A stretch of DNA of 42,198 bases from positions 1 through 42,198 of the forward strand of contig CAMYIN010000085.1 in the NCBI GenBank assembly GCA_947258495.1, read 5' to 3'. Source of the stretch: an uncultured Gammaproteobacteria bacterium. GTDB taxonomy: Bacteria > Pseudomonadota > Gammaproteobacteria > Arenicellales > JAANXG01. Of the stretch, positions 1 through 8,978 are shown one piece after another. How positions within the stretch are numbered: position 1 is the first letter of the stretch; every line of letters begins with the position of its first letter. Both the position numbers and the translations under genes were made by a program. The notes beneath the pieces were generated by a model that searched no databases, was not told where the DNA came from, and worked only from the letters and a program-made list of their open reading frames with translations.

Positions 1-2
1 TG

Positions 3-1505
3 AAAGACCAACGGGTAGGGGCGAAGATAGAAAAACGCGCGCTGGTGGTCGGCGCCGGCGCCGCCGGCGAGCAGGTGGTCCGCGACTTGAAGCGGAACAC
101 GGTGCGTGTCTGTGAGCCGGTGGCGTTCGTCGACGACGATCCCGCAAAGATCGGCAAAGAGATACATGGAATTCGCGTAGTCGGCGCGTGTGACATGATC
201 GAGGATCTCTGCAATCGCTGGAACGTCGACCTGATCCTGATCGCCGTACCCAGTGCGACGGACAAACAAATGCAACGTATCGTTGGGAATTGCGAAAAAT
301 CCGGCATCGAATTTCGGACTCTTCCGGCGATCAACGATATCGTCACCGGGCACGTGAGCCTCAGCGATATGCGGGAGGTCCGGATCGACGATCTGCTCGG
401 GCGGGACCCGGTGCAACTGGATTGGAGACTGATCAAGGAAGGATTGAAGGACAAGCACGTTCTGGTGACAGGCGCCGGCGGGTCCATCGGCAGCGAGCTG
501 TGCCGCCAATTGACGACCGTTGGGCCGAAGAAGATCATTCTGTTCGAAAACAGCGAGTTCAATCTTTATCAGATCGAGCAGGAATTGAGACGCGAATTTC
601 CCGACATAAGATTCGCGGCGGTGCTCGGAGACGTGTGCGACCGCGCCGCGGTGCGCAATCTTTTTCATAAACATGCCCCCGAGATCGTGTTTCACGCCGC
701 CGCCTACAAGCATGTCCCGCTGCTCGAGGGGCAGTTGCGGGAGGCGGTGAAGAACAACGTGCTCGGTTCCTGTGTCGTCGCCACGCAGGCGGCATCCAGC
801 GGCAGCGAGACCTTTACCTTGATATCCACCGACAAGGCGGTAAATCCGACGAGCCTGATGGGGGCTTGTAAACGCGCGGCGGAGATCTATTGTCAGTCCC
901 TGGGTACGCAATTCACCACCAAGTTCGTTACCGTTCGGTTCGGCAATGTGCTGGGATCCGCTGGAAGCGTGGTACCGTTGTTCCAGAAGCAGATAAAGCA
1001 CGGTGGTCCGGTTACCGTCACCCATCCCGAAGTGACGCGCTATTTCATGACCACGACCGAGGCGACGCAATTGATCCTGGAGTCGGCCACCGTTGTCAGT
1101 GGCGGAGGGATTTACGTGCTCGATATGGGCGAACCCATCAAGGTGCGATATCTGGCGGAGCAGATGATCAAGCTGTCCGGGAAAAACCCGGGCGACGACA
1201 TCGCCATAGTGTTCACGGGGTTGCGGCCCGGAGAAAAGCTCTACGAGGAGTTGTTTCACGCCGAGGAGCCGCTCACGGATACGGAACACGACAAGATCCT
1301 GCTCGCATCCAGCAGGGAAGTCGAGTGGCAGATCGTCGAGCCCGTCGTATCCGCCATGGAACAAGCCGTGGAGGCCTTCGACGAGGACCGGCTCATCGAC
1401 CTGCTGACCCGCCTGGTCCCCGAATTTTCCAAAGACTATAAAAATGCCGAGCCGTCCGAACAATTCGCGATCGCAGGCGGGCAGCCGATACATGGCGTGA
1501 ATTGA
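3..1505 (+). CDS. Membrane-type NDP-sugar 4,6-dehydratase, WbpM/CapD family (5' end cut by window)
   Basis: The reading frame is open to the left edge, so the N-terminus may be missing. The base before position 1 could also make a start codon, because positions 1-2 read tg. About 500 residues are visible. First comes a CoA-binding-like Rossmann part with VVGAGAAGE, then the catalytic SDR domain with NAD motif TGAGGSIGSE near nt 466-495. The active site reads STDKAVNPTSLMGACKR: as in WbpM and PglF, methionine stands where ordinary SDRs have tyrosine. The family dehydrates UDP-N-acetylglucosamine at C4/C6 at the inner membrane for O-antigen, capsule or protein-glycan sugars. Full-length members are about 600-650 aa with four N-terminal membrane helices, which would lie left of the window. 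It is followed directly by manC. Family assignment is secure; the exact product sugar is not known. Confidence 0.92.
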   Translation, partial: KDQRVGAKIEKRALVVGAGAAGEQVVRDLKRNTVRVCEPVAFVDDDPAKIGKEIHGIRVVGACDMIEDLCNRWNVDLILIAVPSATDKQMQRIVGNCEKSGIEFRTLPAINDIVTGHVSLSDMREVRIDDLLGRDPVQLDWRLIKEGLKDKHVLVTGAGGSIGSELCRQLTTVGPKKIILFENSEFNLYQIEQELRREFPDIRFAAVLGDVCDRAAVRNLFHKHAPEIVFHAAAYKHVPLLEGQLREAVKNNVLGSCVVATQAASSGSETFTLISTDKAVNPTSLMGACKRAAEIYCQSLGTQFTTKFVTVRFGNVLGSAGSVVPLFQKQIKHGGPVTVTHPEVTRYFMTTTEATQLILESATVVSGGGIYVLDMGEPIKVRYLAEQMIKLSGKNPGDDIAIVFTGLRPGEKLYEELFHAEEPLTDTEHDKILLASSREVEWQIVEPVVSAMEQAVEAFDEDRLIDLLTRLVPEFSKDYKNAEPSEQFAIAGGQPIHGVN

Positions 1506-2914
1506 TGTTGTTGCCTGTGATTCTGTCCGGCGGGTCCGGAACCCGCCTGTGGCCCGTCTCGCGAAAACTGTTCCCCAAGCAGTTTCATCAACTGGTGGGC
1601 GCTTCGACGCTGCTGCAGCAGACCGCGGCCCGTGCGGCCCGTGCCGCCAGCCATCGGAAACTGATGGTGATGTGCAACGAAGAGCATCGTTTTCTGGTGG
1701 CCGACCAGCTGCGCGGCGGGGACAACGAGATACACATCGTGCTCGAGCCCCAACCGATGAACACCGCGCCGGCGATAGCGGTCGCCGCGTTGATCGCTCA
1801 CAGGCTGTATGGCTCCGTCGGCTTACTGGTGCTTCCGTCGGACCATTTGATCGCGAGCGACCAGAAATTCGTTGACACCGTCAATCTCGCGTCGACGTTT
1901 GCGGACAAGGGGAAACTGGTGACTTTTGGAATCGTGCCCGATGCGCCGGAGACCGGATACGGGTACATCAAGAAAGGCGCGCCATTGGCGGACGGCAGCG
2001 GTTTCGAGGTCGCGGGATTTCGGGAGAAGCCGGACAGGGCCACGGCGCAAGCGTTCCTGCGCGAGAACAGTTATTTCTGGAACAGCGGGATTTTTCTGTT
2101 TCGCAACGACGTTTATCTCGACGAACTCAAGAAATTTCGCCCGCAGATCTTCGATCGGTGTGTCGAGTCAACGCAGAATATGACGCAGCACACGGACTTT
2201 ACGCGTATCGATCCGACACCGTTCTCCGAATGTCCGCGCGAATCGATCGACTACGCGGTCATGGAGAACACCGATAACGCGGTAGTCGTGCCGCTGGAAA
2301 CGGTCTGGAGCGATATAGGCAGCTGGTCGCAACTGGCGAATGCCCTGGGGCGTGATGCCAGGGGCAACGTGGCAAAAGGCGATGTGGTTACCCACAACGT
2401 GGATAACACCTATATACATTCCGAGCAGCGTTTGGTCGCAGCGGTGGGGATTCGCGACTCCGTCATCATCGAAACGGAAGACGTAGTGCTCGTGGCCGGC
2501 AACGATCATGACCAGGAAGTCAAGGCCGTGGTGGAGAACCTCAACGAACGCAAGCGCACCGAGATCCTGGCACACACCCGGGTGCATCGGCCGTGGGGTT
2601 GTTTCCAGACCTTGGACAGCGGACAGGGATTTCAAGTCAAGCGGCTGGTCATAAATCCCGGAGCGAGTATTTCGCTGCAGCTGCACCACCAGCGGTCGGA
2701 GCACTGGGTGGTCGTGCGCGGCCGGGCGAGCGTGACCCGCGGCGACGAACTGCTGGAGCTGCATCCCAATGAGTCAACTTATATCCCCGCGAATACGAAA
2801 CACAAGTTGGAGAACCGCGGAGATGGCGCCCTGGAAGTCATAGAGGTCCAAACCGGAGCGTATCTGGGGGAGGACGATATCGTGCGTTTTGACGACAAAT
2901 ATGGCCGCATCTGA
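1505..2914 (+). CDS. manC: Bifunctional mannose-1-phosphate guanylyltransferase / mannose-6-phosphate isomerase
   Basis: A 469-aa type II PMI-GMP enzyme. The N-terminal nucleotidyltransferase domain opens with the GTP-binding signature LSGGSGTRLWP and has FREKP further in. The C-terminal cupin-like isomerase domain begins near VHRPWG and carries the QLHHQRSEHW metal-binding region. It converts fructose-6-phosphate to mannose-6-phosphate and mannose-1-phosphate to GDP-mannose, the donor for mannose, fucose or rhamnose in surface glycans. The ATG at 1505 overlaps the upstream stop by one base (TGATG), implying translational coupling; a TTG at 1502 is the alternative. Length is normal for AlgA/XanB/ManC proteins. 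Confidence 0.96.
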   Translation: MLLPVILSGGSGTRLWPVSRKLFPKQFHQLVGASTLLQQTAARAARAASHRKLMVMCNEEHRFLVADQLRGGDNEIHIVLEPQPMNTAPAIAVAALIAHRLYGSVGLLVLPSDHLIASDQKFVDTVNLASTFADKGKLVTFGIVPDAPETGYGYIKKGAPLADGSGFEVAGFREKPDRATAQAFLRENSYFWNSGIFLFRNDVYLDELKKFRPQIFDRCVESTQNMTQHTDFTRIDPTPFSECPRESIDYAVMENTDNAVVVPLETVWSDIGSWSQLANALGRDARGNVAKGDVVTHNVDNTYIHSEQRLVAAVGIRDSVIIETEDVVLVAGNDHDQEVKAVVENLNERKRTEILAHTRVHRPWGCFQTLDSGQGFQVKRLVINPGASISLQLHHQRSEHWVVVRGRASVTRGDELLELHPNESTYIPANTKHKLENRGDGALEVIEVQTGAYLGEDDIVRFDDKYGRI

Positions 2915-3458
2915 AAACGAAGCGGCGGACAAGACCGGCGTACCCGTCAATGCGCAATTGATTCACGACGCAGCGAGCGTCAACCAGGCCTACGAAAGAC
3001 TTGCCGCCGGAATCAATCGCACCCTCGCCGGCGAAAACCCGTTGGTGCTGTGCGTATTGCTCGGAGGGCTCGCGGTAACGGGCAGATTGTTGTCTCGCCT
3101 GAACCTCCCCTGCGAGATCGGATACGTCCACGTGACGCGCTACCACGATAAAACGACAGGCGGCGCACTGCGGTGGATATCGGATGTTTACGGACACGTG
3201 CAGGACCGCGTGGTCCTGATCGTAGACGATATTCTCGACGAAGGCACGACGCTGCTGGAAATCGAGAACCGATTACGGGCGCTGGGGGCGGCACGAGTCG
3301 TGAAGGCCGTGCTGGTGAAAAAGCTCCGCACCGGTGTTGTGACTTCGGTGGACTTCTTTGGTCTGGAAGTGCCCGATAAATATGTCTTCGGTTGCGGCAT
3401 GGACTACCACGGCAAGTGCCGGAATCTGCCCGAGATCTATGCGTTAGCCGAAGAATAA
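2901..3458 (+). CDS. hpt: Hypoxanthine-guanine phosphoribosyltransferase
   Basis: A 185-aa class I phosphoribosyltransferase. The PRPP-binding loop is VVLIVDDILDEGTT at residues 104-117, preceded by LCVLLGG, the loop that binds pyrophosphate. It makes IMP or GMP from hypoxanthine or guanine and PRPP in the cytoplasm. The ATG at 2901 lies inside the last codons of manC (14-nt overlap); a TTG at 2889 would lengthen the overlap and is less likely. The next gene, a methylthioinosine phosphorylase, releases hypoxanthine, so the pair forms a short salvage route. Xanthine phosphoribosyltransferase is the main alternative, but the motif context fits HPRT better. Confidence 0.92.
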   Translation: MAASENEAADKTGVPVNAQLIHDAASVNQAYERLAAGINRTLAGENPLVLCVLLGGLAVTGRLLSRLNLPCEIGYVHVTRYHDKTTGGALRWISDVYGHVQDRVVLIVDDILDEGTTLLEIENRLRALGAARVVKAVLVKKLRTGVVTSVDFFGLEVPDKYVFGCGMDYHGKCRNLPEIYALAEE

Positions 3459-3463
3459 TCCAT

Positions 3464-4240
3464 ATGCTGGGGGTGATCGTCGGGTCCGGATTGAGTGCGC
3501 TTGAAACAACAGAGGATGGCGTCTTGCAGCACTCCGGGACCACGCCCTACGGGGCTTTGTCGTCGAAACTGGCAAAGCGGAGATTGGCCGGCAACGAGGT
3601 CCTCTTTCTGGCGCGGCACGGCGAGACGCATTCGATAGCACCTCATGAAATTAATTATCGGGCCAACCTCTGGGCGCTCAAGGAAGCCGGTGCCAGCGTG
3701 GTCATATCCATCGCCACCGTCGGAGGCATCGGCGAGAAATTCAGACCGGGGGTGATCGCGATCCCCGATCAGATCCTGGACTATACCTACGGCCGTGCGC
3801 AGACGTTTTTCCAAGACCGTGCCCCGGTCACACACATCGACTTCACTTATCCGTATTGCGAAGAACTTCGGCAGCTGTTGCTGCGTAGCGCCGCCGACGC
3901 TCACGTGCCGGTCATCGGATCCGGCACCTACGCGGCGACGCAGGGACCGCGGCTCGAGACCGCGGCCGAGGTCGAGAAGCTTGCGCGCGACGGCGCCGAC
4001 ATCGTCGGTATGACGGGCATGCCGGAAGCGGCGCTGGCGAGGGAGCTCGAGCTCTGCTACGCGACCGTCGCCCTGGTTGTCAACCGCGCTGCGGGCCGAG
4101 GCCGGGGGGTGGTGACGGCGGCGGAAATAGAGACCGCCCACGCGGAGGGGTCGGGTCGGGTCCTGGCAATTCTCGAGACCGCCGCGGCCGGGGCGGAAGA
4201 CCTGCGATTTGATCTGCCGGCGGCAATCGTACCGGGTTGA
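3464..4240 (+). CDS. S-methyl-5'-thioinosine phosphorylase (MTAP/PNP family)
   Basis: A 258-aa purine nucleoside phosphorylase of the MTAP branch. It shows the N-terminal phosphate loop GSG (residues 7-9), the RHG box (51-53) with HEINYRANLWAL, the GTYAATQGPRLET block and the purine-site region GMTGMPEAALARE. Pseudomonas-type homologues of this subgroup cleave 5'-methylthioinosine to hypoxanthine and methylthioribose-1-phosphate, recycling the by-product of polyamine and homoserine-lactone synthesis. I infer MTIP rather than MTAP from overall similarity and from the hpt neighbour 5 nt upstream. The ATG at 3464 gives an N-terminus starting right at the family's first strand; an upstream in-frame extension to 3392 would overlap hpt and is rejected. 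Confidence 0.88.
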   Translation: MLGVIVGSGLSALETTEDGVLQHSGTTPYGALSSKLAKRRLAGNEVLFLARHGETHSIAPHEINYRANLWALKEAGASVVISIATVGGIGEKFRPGVIAIPDQILDYTYGRAQTFFQDRAPVTHIDFTYPYCEELRQLLLRSAADAHVPVIGSGTYAATQGPRLETAAEVEKLARDGADIVGMTGMPEAALARELELCYATVALVVNRAAGRGRGVVTAAEIETAHAEGSGRVLAILETAAAGAEDLRFDLPAAIVPG

Positions 4241-4249
4241 GGCGCTACG

Positions 4250-4864
4250 CTACGGCGTCCGCGACCAACGGCTTGCTTTCACCAGCGCGCCGAAATAGGG
4301 ATGGTCGAAATAGTGCACCTCGTTGATCTTCACGCGGCGCGTTTCTTTGATGCGGAAATCCGCCGTCCGATAGTAGCGGGATGAGTAGGGGACGGTGGTG
4401 CCGCGTATACTGGTCAGGGGTCGATTGAAGCGAAGATCCAATTCGACGAAAAGCAGTTGATTTTCGTAGAACCGCAGAGTTCCGGACAGTACGCCGCCGG
4501 ATTCGATGGAGACGGTGGGTGCGAGGTCCTTTTTTGAAGACGGCTGAACCCAGGCCAGCCTTTTCAACAGCTCGTAACTGCCGCTGGCCTGGATTTCGGC
4601 GGCAAGTTTATCCAGCGTTGTTCTGCCGACGAACCGAACCGCCGAGTGATCGGCGACCGAATGTTCACTCGATTCAAGCCGACCAAGCTCGATGTCGGCA
4701 TTACGTCCCCAGAGTTCGTTATTGGAGGTGTCGGCGCCGATGTTTTTGAATACGAGAATTTCGACCAGATACGAGTTCTCATTTTCCGCTTGTGGGTACG
4801 AAGGGCCCGGAAAAACGAACAACGGCAGAAGCAACGATGTTTTTAGTAGGAATCTGCTGAGCAC
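4250..4864 (-). CDS. csiV: CsiV-family periplasmic protein
   Basis: A 204-aa secreted protein. Residues 1-25 form a signal peptide ending in SYPQA. The mature start YLVEILVFKN, the central ELLKRLAWVQP and the C-terminal RRVKINEVHYFDHPYFGALV match the CsiV family, whose Vibrio member binds peptidoglycan and is needed for cell-wall stress signalling. It lies between the methylthioinosine phosphorylase and mfd, as homologues do in Pseudomonas-like genomes. The start is GTG at 4864, supported by an AGGAG 11 nt upstream. It converges on the phosphorylase with a 9-nt gap and diverges from the deformylase gene. Its molecular function in this organism is unknown. Confidence 0.82.
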   Translation of the reverse strand: MLSRFLLKTSLLLPLFVFPGPSYPQAENENSYLVEILVFKNIGADTSNNELWGRNADIELGRLESSEHSVADHSAVRFVGRTTLDKLAAEIQASGSYELLKRLAWVQPSSKKDLAPTVSIESGGVLSGTLRFYENQLLFVELDLRFNRPLTSIRGTTVPYSSRYYRTADFRIKETRRVKINEVHYFDHPYFGALVKASRWSRTP

Positions 4865-4875
4865 GGTTGTGGAAA

Positions 4876-4880
4876 CTCCT
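4876..4880 (-). promoter_or_regulatory. Ribosome binding site of csiV
   Basis: Reading the minus strand, AGGAG lies 11 nt before the GTG codon at 4864. It is the only good Shine-Dalgarno sequence nearby and supports the GTG start. The spacing is somewhat long. Confidence 0.5.
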
Positions 4881-4899
4881 GCAGTCTATCGTGGCGGCA

Positions 4900-4905
4900 T
4901 ATAAT
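4900..4905 (+). promoter_or_regulatory. Possible -10 element for the peptide deformylase gene
   Basis: A perfect TATAAT lies in the 67-nt divergent gap between csiV and def, 26 nt before the def ATG. No convincing -35 hexamer sits 16-19 nt upstream. On the opposite strand an overlapping TATTAT could serve csiV. This is inference from consensus only. Confidence 0.4.
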
Positions 4906-4931
4906 AGCAGTTCGTCGACGGCGAAGTGATC

Positions 4932-5453
4932 ATGGCGATTCGAGACGTACTCAAGATGGGAGAACCGCTGCTCTTGGAGCGATCGGAGCGGGTGACGGAT
5001 TTCGAGGAACTCGAGGCGCTGGTGCGCGACATGCGGGATACGATGGAGGCGCTGGACGGCGCCGGATTGGCGGCGCCGCAGATCGGAGTCCTGAAGCGAG
5101 TGGTGATTTTCGGTTTTCGGCACAATCCACGCTATCCGCAGCAGGAGCCGCTGCCGCTGACGGTGTTGGTGAATCCCGAAATCGAGCCCTTGTCAACGGA
5201 GACGGCGTCGGATTGGGAGGGATGCCTGAGCGTGCCCGGTATGCGGGGCAAAGTGGAACGCCACCAATTCATACGCTATACCGGACTGGATCAGCATGGG
5301 AACGCCATACGACGCGAGGTCGAAGGCTTTCACGCGCGGGTGGTGCAACACGAGTGTGATCACTTGGACGGTATCCTGTACCCGATGCGTATCGCCGACA
5401 TGCGGGATTTCGGCTTTGAAGACGTGCTCTTTCCGGCGCTCCCGCAGAGCTAA
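4932..5453 (+). CDS. def: Peptide deformylase
   Basis: A 173-aa iron-dependent amidase that removes the formyl group from nascent N-terminal methionine. All three family motifs are present: GAGLAAPQIG (43-52), EGCLS (96-100, metal-ligand Cys98) and HECDH (140-144, ligands His140 and His144, catalytic Glu141). The ATG at 4932 gives the usual MAIRDVLKMG start; GTG 4926 is the alternative. The gene is not next to fmt, where the main deformylase gene usually sits, so it may be a second copy. It converges on mfd, and the stop codons overlap (TAA 5451-5453, mfd TAG 5450-5452). Confidence 0.95.
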   Translation: MAIRDVLKMGEPLLLERSERVTDFEELEALVRDMRDTMEALDGAGLAAPQIGVLKRVVIFGFRHNPRYPQQEPLPLTVLVNPEIEPLSTETASDWEGCLSVPGMRGKVERHQFIRYTGLDQHGNAIRREVEGFHARVVQHECDHLDGILYPMRIADMRDFGFEDVLFPALPQS

Positions 5454-8400
5454 TTCAATTCATCGATGAGGTCCTGCAGAGTCTCGAAACGCGTTTCGGG
5501 ATCGGACAGGTCGTCGCGGATCTTCAGCGTATTCGAGTCGGCTATTCGATATTTGTCGGGCCGGGATTGCACCAGTTCAATCAAACGGGTTACGTCGATT
5601 TGCGGTGAAGGACCGAATACGATGCGGCCCCCTTGTGGTCCGAGATCTACGCGCACTATGTCGACAGCGGCGAGGCGAAAACGGAGCTCGGTAAGTCGGA
5701 ACAGCGTTTTCGTCGCTTCTGGAAGCAGACCGAAGCGGTCGATTACTTCCGCCTGCAGCTCCCTGAGCTGCTCGCGGCTGATGACGCCTGAGAGTCGTTT
5801 GTACATCGTCAGCCGCAGATGCACATCGGGCAGGTAGTCGTCCGGAAACAATGCCGGAACGTGAAGATTGATTTCAAGTTGTTGTCTGTCGGCTTCGAAG
5901 TATTCTTTGCTGGAGGTACCGTTTCTACGTATCGTCGAGATCGCCCGGTTGAGAAATTCGGTGTACATGGTGAATCCTATCTCGTCGATAGTGCCGCTTT
6001 GCGCTTCACCCAACAGCTCTCCGGCGCCGCGGATTTCCAGATCGTGTGAAGCGAGGGCGAAACCGGCACCCAGGTCCTCCAGTGATTCGATCACCTGCAG
6101 TCTTTTCACGGCATCTGCGGACAGGGACTTTACCGGCGGCGTGATCATATAAGCAAAGGCTTGATGGTGTGATCGACCGACGCGGCCGCGCAATTGATGC
6201 AGTTGCGCCAGGCCGAAGCGGTCGGCCCGGTTGATGATGATGGTATTTGCGGTCGGCACGTCAATACCGCTCTCTATGATGGTGGAGCAAAGCAGTACAC
6301 TGCACCGCTGATGGTAGAAGTCGATCATTATCTGTTCCAGTTCGCGCTCACGCAACTTGCCGTGGGCGACCTGGATGGACGTATCCGGCAGCAGCGCCTG
6401 CAGGGCGCGAAACATTTTGTCAATCGTGCGCACTTCGTTGTGCAGGACATAGACCTGGCCTCCGCGGCGCAATTCCCGCATACACGCCTCCCGTACCAAG
6501 GAGTCGTTCCATTCACGAACGAATGTTTTCACGGACAACCGTGCTTTGGGCGGGGTGGCGATTATTGAAATATCGCGCAATCCGGATAAGGCGATGTTCA
6601 GCGTGCGTGGAATGGGAGTTGCCGTCAAAGTCAAGATGTCGGTCTGGGCGCGGAGTTTTTTCAGCTTTTCTTTCTGCCGAACCCCGAAGCGATGTTCCTC
6701 GTCTATGACGATCAAGCCAAGCCGGTTGAATCGGACGTCGCGCTGCAGAACTCGGTGGGTACCGACGACAATATCGATGTCTGCGTCCATCAGGCGTTTG
6801 AGCGTCTCGTTTTGCTGTTTCTGGGTCCGGAATCGAGACAACAGTTCCACGGTCACCGGTAATTTCGCGAAACGATCGACAAAATTGTTGTAGTGTTGCT
6901 GTGCCAGCAATGTCGTCGGCACCAGGACGGCGACCTGTTTGCCTCCCTGCACCGCCAAAAAGGCGGCCCGCAGGGCCACCTCGGTTTTTCCGAATCCTAC
7001 GTCGCCGCAAACGAGGCGGTCCATGGGTCTGTCGCCACACATGTCCGCGACGACGTCGTCGATCACCTGTAGTTGGTCCGGGGTCTCCTCAAAAGGAAAC
7101 TCCGCGCTGAACGCCGCGTAGGCGTCGTCCGGTGAAGGGAATGCATGCCCCTTTCGCGATGCGCGCACGGCCTCGATTTCCAGCAATTCGACGGCGATAT
7201 CGTAAGCGCGCTGTTTGGCCCGGCGTTTCGCACGTAACCAGGCGTCACTGCCCAGCCGGTGTAACGGCGCGGTCTCGTCGCTCGCGCCGACAAAACGGCT
7301 CACGGTGTTCAACGACAAAACGGGAATATAAAGTTTGTCGCCGCCGTAATATTCAAGCATGAGAAATTCGGTCTGATTGCCGTCGATGGTCAAGTTCTTG
7401 AGGCCCTTGTAACGGCCCACACCGTGATCTTCGTGGACGACGGGGTCATCGAGTTCGAGCTCCTCCAGGGAACGTATGATCGACTCGGGATCCTGGCTCG
7501 CCGTACTTCGGCGGCGTCTCTGGAGGACGCGTTCCCCGTACAATTCGCTTTCCGTCAATATCGCGAGTTCGGGCGAAGTAGTGAGAAAACCTTGCGCAAG
7601 TGTGCCGACGGTGACGCCAAGTCGCTCACTGGAGCGTAGAAAAGACCGCCAGTCTCTGCAGCTGTCGACGAACAGGGAGTGCTCCGAAAGGATGCCTGCG
7701 AGGTTTTCCCGACGCCCCGCGGTCTCGGCGATCAACAACACCCGACCGGAGAATTCCTGCAGAAAAGCGAGCAGCTTGGAGTAAGGCGCCGGCGCCCTGG
7801 GGTTGATGAACACGTCCGGACCCGGCCTGGTGTCGTAACTGCGGTGATGCCGGACCGGCGTATCCGCGAAAGTCTGAATTTGGATGCGGAGGGACCGCTC
7901 GATGCGCGCGGTCACCTCCTCCACCCCGAGGAAGAGTTGATCGGGATGCAGCACCGCTCTGTCGCTGTCGAGCGATGCGTTTTCATAACGGTCGAGGGCT
8001 TCGGCAGAAACGTTGCCCAATGCCGTATCGACGTCCTCGACCAGCACCAGGCAATACCGTTCCGGTAGATAGTCGAGAAATGTCGCCGTGCGGTCGAAGA
8101 ACAGCGGCAGATAGAATTCGGTACCGGGAGGGACGTGGCCCCTGCTGAGCTCTCGATAGACGCCGTAACGTTGAGGATCGCCGGCGAACGTGCGCCGAAA
8201 AGCGGTCCGAAAACCGCGTATCGCGGCTTCATCCGTGGGAAACTCGCGCGCCGGCAGCAGCTCGATGGATTCGATTTTGTCTCCGGATCGCTGCGAATCC
8301 GGATCGAAATAGCGCACGGAGTCAATTTGCTCGTCCAACAGATCCAGGCGGAAGGGGGTATCGCTTCCGGAAGGAAATATGTCTATAAGGCTGCCCCGCA

Positions 8401-8926
8401 CGCTGAACTCACCCGGCGACATGGTCTGGTTCACGGCGTGGTACCCTGCGGAGTGCAACCGGGACCGCAGCGCATCGATGTCGATGCGGTCGCCGACCTG
8501 CATGGAAAAAGCCCGTGCATCTACATATTCGGTCGGCGCAAGCCTTTGCATGAGATTGGGGGCGGAGACAACAACGATACCTTGTCGGAGTCTCGGCAGT
8601 TGATACAGCGTACGCAGTCTTTGGGAAACGATGTCGGGGTGTGGAGAAAAGTTATCGTAGGGCAGGCATTCCCAATCGGGAAATCCATGGACCGGCAGCG
8701 TCGACTCCGGCGTCAGAAAGAATCGAATTTGATCTTCCAGTTGTTGCGCGCTGCGGGTATCGGTAGTGACGACCACCAGCGGTCCGAACGTCGTCGCGGT
8801 TTCGGCAAGGCACAATCCAAGCGCGCTTCCGTACAGGCGTTGCCAATGGATAAGGGGTTGTTCGGGGGTCGGCAGCTGTGGACTGAAAGGGGAAATCAGC
8901 TCCTCAGGCGTCGTCGCGGGATTCAA
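5450..8926 (-). CDS. mfd: Transcription-repair coupling factor Mfd
   Basis: A DNA translocase that removes stalled RNA polymerase and recruits UvrA. With the longest start (ATG 9028) it is 1192 aa. In that numbering the UvrB-like module covers about 55-370, the RNA-polymerase-interacting domain about 525-590 (DPVVHEDHGVGRYKGL), Walker A GDVGFGKT is at 675-682, the DEEH box at 776-779, and the TRCF domain is C-terminal. I prefer TTG 8926 (1158 aa): it has GGAGG upstream, matches the usual length near 1150, and avoids overlap with divergent ispD. The extra 34 residues of the longer form have no obvious family counterpart. Confidence 0.96.
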   Translation of the reverse strand: MNPATTPEELISPFSPQLPTPEQPLIHWQRLYGSALGLCLAETATTFGPLVVVTTDTRSAQQLEDQIRFFLTPESTLPVHGFPDWECLPYDNFSPHPDIVSQRLRTLYQLPRLRQGIVVVSAPNLMQRLAPTEYVDARAFSMQVGDRIDIDALRSRLHSAGYHAVNQTMSPGEFSVRGSLIDIFPSGSDTPFRLDLLDEQIDSVRYFDPDSQRSGDKIESIELLPAREFPTDEAAIRGFRTAFRRTFAGDPQRYGVYRELSRGHVPPGTEFYLPLFFDRTATFLDYLPERYCLVLVEDVDTALGNVSAEALDRYENASLDSDRAVLHPDQLFLGVEEVTARIERSLRIQIQTFADTPVRHHRSYDTRPGPDVFINPRAPAPYSKLLAFLQEFSGRVLLIAETAGRRENLAGILSEHSLFVDSCRDWRSFLRSSERLGVTVGTLAQGFLTTSPELAILTESELYGERVLQRRRRSTASQDPESIIRSLEELELDDPVVHEDHGVGRYKGLKNLTIDGNQTEFLMLEYYGGDKLYIPVLSLNTVSRFVGASDETAPLHRLGSDAWLRAKRRAKQRAYDIAVELLEIEAVRASRKGHAFPSPDDAYAAFSAEFPFEETPDQLQVIDDVVADMCGDRPMDRLVCGDVGFGKTEVALRAAFLAVQGGKQVAVLVPTTLLAQQHYNNFVDRFAKLPVTVELLSRFRTQKQQNETLKRLMDADIDIVVGTHRVLQRDVRFNRLGLIVIDEEHRFGVRQKEKLKKLRAQTDILTLTATPIPRTLNIALSGLRDISIIATPPKARLSVKTFVREWNDSLVREACMRELRRGGQVYVLHNEVRTIDKMFRALQALLPDTSIQVAHGKLRERELEQIMIDFYHQRCSVLLCSTIIESGIDVPTANTIIINRADRFGLAQLHQLRGRVGRSHHQAFAYMITPPVKSLSADAVKRLQVIESLEDLGAGFALASHDLEIRGAGELLGEAQSGTIDEIGFTMYTEFLNRAISTIRRNGTSSKEYFEADRQQLEINLHVPALFPDDYLPDVHLRLTMYKRLSGVISREQLRELQAEVIDRFGLLPEATKTLFRLTELRFRLAAVDIVRVDLGPQGGRIVFGPSPQIDVTRLIELVQSRPDKYRIADSNTLKIRDDLSDPETRFETLQDLIDELN

Positions 8927-8938
8927 AATCTGGCCATG

Positions 8939-8943
8939 CCTCC
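8939..8943 (-). promoter_or_regulatory. Ribosome binding site deciding the mfd start
   Basis: The minus strand reads GGAGG 12 nt before TTG 8926. No similar sequence precedes the in-frame ATG at 9028, which lies inside ispD. This favours the internal TTG start. Confidence 0.45.
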
Positions 8944-8978
8944 GATAAAAAGCCCCGCATTGTAACCATCGCACCGTG

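Noticed and set aside
8135-8965. Open frame of about 276 codons on the plus strand inside mfd
   Set aside because: It lies opposite the conserved UvrB-like part of mfd and has no family motif or ribosome binding site.
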